Positions 23,959-27,611 of a stretch of DNA of 27,611 nt are shown one piece after another. Below the pieces are notes generated by a model. The model was not told where the DNA came from, made no database searches, and saw only the letters and a list, made by a program, of their open reading frames with translations. Each line of letters starts with the position of its first letter. The first letter of the stretch is position 1. The stretch is from Ignavibacteriota bacterium (GTDB lineage Bacteria > Bacteroidota > Ignavibacteria > Tepidaquicellales > Tepidaquicellaceae): assembly GCA_003158365.1 (NCBI GenBank), contig PMIW01000049.1:1-27611 (forward strand), written 5' to 3'. The translations under genes and the position numbers were made by a program.

Positions 23959-24318
23959 CTATGAATTCGCCTTATTTTCGAATCTATCAAACCATTCTTT
24001 TTTCATCTTTTCTCTTTCCTCTGGGCTCAAATTATGAAATTTTTCTCTGATATCGTGACTATGTCTGTGAAACGGCCGTCTATTATTTTTTCCGGGAAAT
24101 CCACCGAACAGGATTTTAGATAACAATAAAATTCCAAGCGCCTGCCAGAAAGTGATAATTCCAGCTCCCAAAACTTCCGGAAGAATAGCATTCCATAAGA
24201 ACATTACCAGGCTACCAAATACAAAAAACCCGGCAGCAATTGCAATAGGTATGAATATAATTCTTTTAATCCAAAAACCTACTCCTCGTTTTTTTTCAAA
24301 ACACATCGTATTTTCCAT
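23959..24318 (-). CDS. Small two-helix membrane protein linked to an ECF sigma factor
   Basis: The 119-residue protein has two hydrophobic segments at about 15-43 and 50-73, with the motif WNAILPEV, then ITFWQALGILLLSKILFGGF. A His/Arg-rich stretch follows (RRPFHRHSHD) and then FHNLSPEEREKMKKEWFDRF. This layout is common beside ECF sigma genes in Bacteroidota. It starts 18 bases after the sigma-factor stop, so the two are very likely cotranscribed. A role as a membrane anchor or anti-sigma-like partner is inference; no characterised anti-sigma domain is visible. The basic, His-rich cytoplasmic tail might bind metal. Confidence 0.78.
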   Translation of the reverse strand: MENTMCFEKKRGVGFWIKRIIFIPIAIAAGFFVFGSLVMFLWNAILPEVLGAGIITFWQALGILLLSKILFGGFPGKNNRRPFHRHSHDIREKFHNLSPEEREKMKKEWFDRFENKANS

Positions 24319-24336
24319 ATATTTTAATTTTTATAG

Positions 24337-25014
24337 TTAATATTCTTTATTAATATTTTTTAAAAGTTCACGTAACTTTGTAACTGCATATTGCTTACGC
24401 GATATTATCGTTTTAATATTTTCACCTGTCTTATCGGCAATCTCCTGCAGAGTCAAATCTTCAAGTTCGTTCCACAAAAACACCTGCCTTTGTTTTTCCG
24501 GCAATTCCTTCAGAGCAGAGAAAAACAATTCACGAATATATTTACTTTCATATTCCTTTTCAGGATTCGTGTTATCTTTAAGCCATCCCTCAGGCAATAC
24601 CATTTCTCCATCCTCATCTTCGTAAGCAAAATCTTCGAGCAATAATGGTTTCTTCTTTCGTTTTTTATCTATAATTTTTTTGCTGCTTACGCGGTAAAGC
24701 CACGAACTCAATTGTTCGATAGGCTGGATATCAATTATGGAAGTCAATTGGTACCATACGTCCTGCAAAATATCCTCGGCATCCTCATCATTTTTTACGC
24801 GACTGCGAATATAATTAAACAAACGCTTCCCATAACTCTGTATTATATTTATTATACTTTGCTGTTTATGCATCATTGGTATTGCTGTTAAATCGTCCAT
24901 ATAATTATATAGACGAATGAGATTTGAAATTACTTTAAAAGCGAATAATTTTATATCCACTTTTCTATTCATTTGGTAAGCAAAATTGGAATTATTAAGG
25001 ATAATCTTCACCAT
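24337..25014 (-). CDS. ECF-type RNA polymerase sigma factor
   Basis: The frame encodes up to 225 residues. Sigma region 2 is GKRLFNYIRSRVKNDEDAEDILQDVWYQL, and SWLYRVSSKKIIDKKRKKK follows. Region 4 is LPEKQRQVFLWNELEDLTLQEIADKTGENIKTIISRKQYAVTKLREL, with a clear helix-turn-helix. Family members begin about 15 residues before GKRLF, so the true start is probably Met39, Met47 or Met48 (24900, 24876 or 24873); I list the longest frame because no ribosome-binding site decides. It directs RNA polymerase to a small regulon, likely including its own operon. The next gene, 18 bases on, is a small membrane protein that may control it. Confidence 0.88.
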   Translation of the reverse strand: MVKIILNNSNFAYQMNRKVDIKLFAFKVISNLIRLYNYMDDLTAIPMMHKQQSIINIIQSYGKRLFNYIRSRVKNDEDAEDILQDVWYQLTSIIDIQPIEQLSSWLYRVSSKKIIDKKRKKKPLLLEDFAYEDEDGEMVLPEGWLKDNTNPEKEYESKYIRELFFSALKELPEKQRQVFLWNELEDLTLQEIADKTGENIKTIISRKQYAVTKLRELLKNINKEY

Positions 25015-25070
25015 GAAAGGGTTAGGAAAAACCGCTAAAACAGCAAAAAAACGCAGATTTCAAAATTTAG

Positions 25071-25120
25071 TTTACATGAATTTACCTCAGATTGCCTCAG
25101 TTTACCTTAGATTGCACGAA
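25071..25120. repeat. Dispersed repeat, copy 2, with 20-base tandem
   Basis: Bases 25071-25096 match 21968-21993 at 23 of 26 positions. Bases 25081-25100 and 25101-25120 are imperfect tandem copies (15 of 20 identical) starting TTTACCT(C/T)AGATTGC. Confidence 0.55.
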
Positions 25121-25130
25121 ATTTACTCAC

Positions 25131-25159
25131 AAAAAAAATCCGGAAGAATAATCTTCCGG
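25131..25159 (-). terminator. Rho-independent terminator without a visible upstream gene
   Basis: CCGGAAGA (25140-25147) and TCTTCCGG (25152-25159) form a perfect 8-bp GC-rich stem with an ATAA loop. On the minus strand it is followed by A and eight T residues (25131-25138). No minus-strand gene lies to its right before 25566, so it ends an unknown RNA or acts as an attenuator before the sigma gene. Confidence 0.8.
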
Positions 25160-25312
25160 CCTATTATATTATTTATAATTATTTTATTAACCCCATTCTC
25201 TTAACTTGAACAAATTCATTAAATTTTATTCCGCAGAAATATTCCACAAGAAAATTCCAAGGCATTGAAAAAAAAGCCCGGCACAATTCCCTCTTGGTAA
25301 TGATTTGAAAAA

Positions 25313-25346
25313 CTGCTCCCAACGGCGAAATAGTTGCAGGTTTTTT
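25313..25346 (+). terminator. Possible plus-strand terminator of an unknown RNA
   Basis: CTGC (25313-25316) with GCAG (25336-25339), and AAC (25321-25323) with GTT (25333-25335), form a stem with a four-base bulge, followed by G and six T residues. The stem is weak, so confidence is low. Confidence 0.35.
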
Positions 25347-25565
25347 ATTATTCTATGTAACTTTAATGAGCTTATTTAGTTCTATAAATTATCAGGAATA
25401 AGAAATAGATTCCGCACAAAGTGGAATTTTATTTAATAATTGAATAATTTCAGGAAAACAAGTGGAAAAATTAATTTACACAATAATACGTATACTATGT
25501 GCGTATAAATGAAATGCTGTAATAGAAAGATTTTTAATAATTAATATTAATATAAGGAAAACAAT

Positions 25566-27563
25566 ATGAAAAAGTATCTTATTATAAATATACTGCTGCT
25601 GATTATTGGGACATGTAATTTCAATGACCTGAAGGCAATGGATGGAAAAGACAGCCTTAAAACTTATGAAAAGATGACGGAAGAAATAATGAAGCAGTTG
25701 AGCCCTGAAGAACAAAAACAATTTCAGGATGCAATGGAACTGGCAAAGGATATGAAGGATAAAGGTATAACCGGTAATGTCACAACAGGAGACGGTCTTT
25801 CAATACCGCAAAGACAGGACAAGATACTGAGCGAAGTTCCGACCCTGTCTTCACCTCAGCAATATAATGATTACCTGTCCAGCCTCATAAGTAAATGTAA
25901 AAATAATATTGAACCTTCAATTATTGCAGAAGTTGACGAGTTAATCTCAAAGAACAGCAATAACACAGGGACATTAGTTAATTTAGGAACGATTCTTCTC
26001 ATGCAGAAAAAACCAGTTGCTGCAATTTATGCAGCTATCAAAACTGCAATGGCAAAACCTGAAATTATTTTATTGCAGAATAACATGGCGGTAATTCTTC
26101 ATCAAACAGGAAATCCGCAGATATCTTTGCCAATACTTCAATATCTGCTTATCCGGAATAACAACTCTTTGATTTTAAACAACCTGGCGCAGTCATATTT
26201 ATCATTGGGAGATACTACAAATGCCGGCATGTATTTTAGGGCCTGCCTGCAGAAAGACCCCGATGACTGTGAGGCGAACTGCGGTATGGGTCTGCTGTTA
26301 TCCGAGGAAGGCAATATCGTCGAAGCAACACCCTACATTAAAAAGTCATTAAAGAACGGATATTCAGAAACTGCAGACGAAATATTGAAAAAAAATAAAA
26401 TGGATATTAAGTTCAGCGATATCAAACAGGAGGTACCGGAATATTTTAATCCTCAAAAATTCAAACCCGTACCGCCTGCGTACACTATGGAAAATGTGGA
26501 ACCAACTTTAGCTTTAAGAAAAGAATTTGAAGATTATATGCGCCTTTGGATGCAGAAGAAAGAACAGGTAAATAATGAACAGAATAACAAGATGGGAAAC
26601 GAAAGTTTAATTCAAATGGCGGATAGAAACCGCGGTTATCTGTCTAATACGCCTTTTGCAAAAAAATCTCAATTAATGTTAAACCTTATCGGGATTGAAT
26701 ATTCTGAGTTTGTTGCAAAAGATTTTAAAAACCAATATCTCCCGATTCAAAAAGAGTATTATTCTGAATTGGAAAAATTATCTTTTCAGGCCGGGTACGA
26801 TAATGATGGATGTAAGAAACAAATAGGTTTCCTTAACAACTACCTGCAGAAATCTGCAAAAAATCATGAAGACTATCAGAGAAATACACTTCCAAAACTG
26901 TACGAATGGGCAAATCAATCTCTTTACTGGTGGTTCTTTCTTTCCAATGAAGAACAATATAAAATGTACTATACAAATTATGTAAGCGATTTTTTTGAGG
27001 CGATTCACGGCTATGATGAGATGCAAACCCTTACTGCTCAGCCCGAACATATCGCAAATCACTGTAAAGATGTGAAAGAACCAACAAAGGAAAAGATTGT
27101 GAAAGACAGTATTCCATCTCCTGTATGCCCTGTCAAGATTGCTGTACCATTAGGAGCAGGTAAAGTTAAGTGGGATTGCAATGGGTATGAAATCGAAGGG
27201 GGTGAGTTGATAATGGGGGGATTTGAAAAGGACTATAAAACAGGACAAATGACTTTATTTGTCGGGCTTGGTGCTGAGTTATTCGGAAAGGGAACATTTA
27301 TAGGCGGAGTTGAAGGAGGTATTAAAGTAGGATCGTTTGTCAAACTTGGAAGTGATTTTACAATACTTGATATGGGTAATAAAGGCGAAGCAGGAATAGA
27401 AGGCGGAATAGGTCCCTATGTTACCGAAGGTAAGGTAACAGGTATTATGGGAATGAAAAGCGGAATTACAATTGACAAAACAATTATGGGTGAACAAAAG
27501 AATATTTATAAATCCGATCCTGCTGAAGTAAAAATTAATCCGGAAATAAATATATTTAAATAA
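25566..27563 (+). CDS. Secreted TPR-repeat protein of unknown function
   Basis: The 665-residue protein starts with a signal peptide (about 1-24, MKKYLIINILLLIIGTCNF) and AAGGAAAAC lies just before the ATG. A helical charged stretch follows (SPEEQKQFQDAMELAKDMKDKG). Residues about 135-265 contain TPR-like repeats (LVNLGTILLMQKKPVAAIYAA, LNNLAQSYLSLGDTTNAGMYF, NCGMGLLLSEEGNIVEATPYI). Residues 300-500 are helical and rich in Trp, Tyr and Gln. The last ~130 are Gly-rich, beta-like (LFVGLGAELFGKGTFIGGVEGG). There is no T9SS sorting domain and no lipobox Cys. The Cys residues are scattered. I know no characterised relative. Periplasmic location is inferred. The gene is divergent from the sigma-factor unit. 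Confidence 0.8.
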   Translation: MKKYLIINILLLIIGTCNFNDLKAMDGKDSLKTYEKMTEEIMKQLSPEEQKQFQDAMELAKDMKDKGITGNVTTGDGLSIPQRQDKILSEVPTLSSPQQYNDYLSSLISKCKNNIEPSIIAEVDELISKNSNNTGTLVNLGTILLMQKKPVAAIYAAIKTAMAKPEIILLQNNMAVILHQTGNPQISLPILQYLLIRNNNSLILNNLAQSYLSLGDTTNAGMYFRACLQKDPDDCEANCGMGLLLSEEGNIVEATPYIKKSLKNGYSETADEILKKNKMDIKFSDIKQEVPEYFNPQKFKPVPPAYTMENVEPTLALRKEFEDYMRLWMQKKEQVNNEQNNKMGNESLIQMADRNRGYLSNTPFAKKSQLMLNLIGIEYSEFVAKDFKNQYLPIQKEYYSELEKLSFQAGYDNDGCKKQIGFLNNYLQKSAKNHEDYQRNTLPKLYEWANQSLYWWFFLSNEEQYKMYYTNYVSDFFEAIHGYDEMQTLTAQPEHIANHCKDVKEPTKEKIVKDSIPSPVCPVKIAVPLGAGKVKWDCNGYEIEGGELIMGGFEKDYKTGQMTLFVGLGAELFGKGTFIGGVEGGIKVGSFVKLGSDFTILDMGNKGEAGIEGGIGPYVTEGKVTGIMGMKSGITIDKTIMGEQKNIYKSDPAEVKINPEINIFK

Positions 27564-27611
27564 TAGATGAACAGCATTGTTATCCGCGGCAGAAATGTGT
27601 CAAATTAGAGA

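Larger units (their letters stand above)
25015..25565. other. 551-base non-coding region with two terminator-like hairpins
   Basis: This lies between the divergent sigma-factor and TPR genes. It contains the dispersed repeat copy with a 20-base tandem (25071-25120), a minus-strand terminator (25131-25159), a weaker plus-strand terminator-like hairpin (25313-25346), and an inverted repeat ATACG-N11-CGTAT (25486-25506) about 60 bases before the TPR gene. I see no coding frame in it that I would call. It may hold small RNA genes. Confidence 0.6.

Noticed and set aside
24986..25204. Plus-strand 72-residue open frame before the TPR gene
   Set aside because: It runs through a repeat and a terminator hairpin, has no recognisable domain, and overlaps the sigma-factor gene start.
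25486..25506. Operator for the TPR gene (ATACG-N11-CGTAT)
   Set aside because: Arms of only five bases with no second copy; too weak to call as a regulatory site.

Overview
This AT-rich window most likely comes from a bacterium of the Bacteroidota/Chlorobi/Ignavibacteriota superphylum, probably Ignavibacteriota. Three secreted proteins end in a type IX secretion system (T9SS) type A sorting domain that opens with the YPNPFNP signature typical of Ignavibacteria, and DUF5690 and DUF6600 relatives fit the same lineage. Almost all genes lie on the minus strand. The lineage call is inference from protein style; no rRNA or other marker is present.

Layout. 1-357: 3' part of a four-helix-bundle (23S rRNA intervening-sequence type) protein whose start is off the window. 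479-3796 (minus): two T9SS cargo proteins with thioredoxin-like Omp28-type domains. 3850-4680 (minus): a TrmB-family regulator preceded by two GC-rich palindromes. 5094-11349 (minus): a secreted peptidylarginine deiminase, HldD (heptose epimerase), a Nudix hydrolase and DNA polymerase I. 11565-13260 (plus): a DUF5690 transporter-like protein overlapping a small membrane protein, closed by a hairpin shared with the convergent gene. 13321-14976 (minus): a lipoprotein with a Trp/Gly/Tyr-rich DUF6600-like domain and a repetitive tail; a palindrome resembling those at the TrmB gene lies upstream.

15289-21475 (minus) is one metabolic operon transcribed tkt, rpiB, gnd, zwf, pgl. It holds the whole oxidative pentose-phosphate branch plus transketolase and an isomerase, with overlapping or nearly overlapping genes. 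The cofactor loops of gnd and zwf both lack the arginine usually used to read the NADP 2'-phosphate.

21476-22040 is non-coding but structured: a nested hairpin, a very strong minus-strand terminator, a tRNA-Ala-like 3' fragment, and a copy of a repeat also found near 25.1 kb. 22041-25014 (minus) holds an ECF sigma factor, a small two-helix membrane protein, and an ABC exporter whose ATPase frame has no ATG, GTG or TTG start before its Walker A motif. 25015-25565 is a second structured non-coding stretch with two terminator-like hairpins that have no obvious gene. 25566-27563 (plus) is a secreted TPR protein of unknown function.

No CRISPR array, complete mobile element, integrase, toxin-antitoxin or recognisable defence system was seen. 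The best leads are the shared palindromes around the TrmB gene, the PPAD-like secreted deiminase, the apparent cofactor change in the pentose-phosphate operon, the tRNA-Ala 3' fragment, and the startless ABC ATPase.
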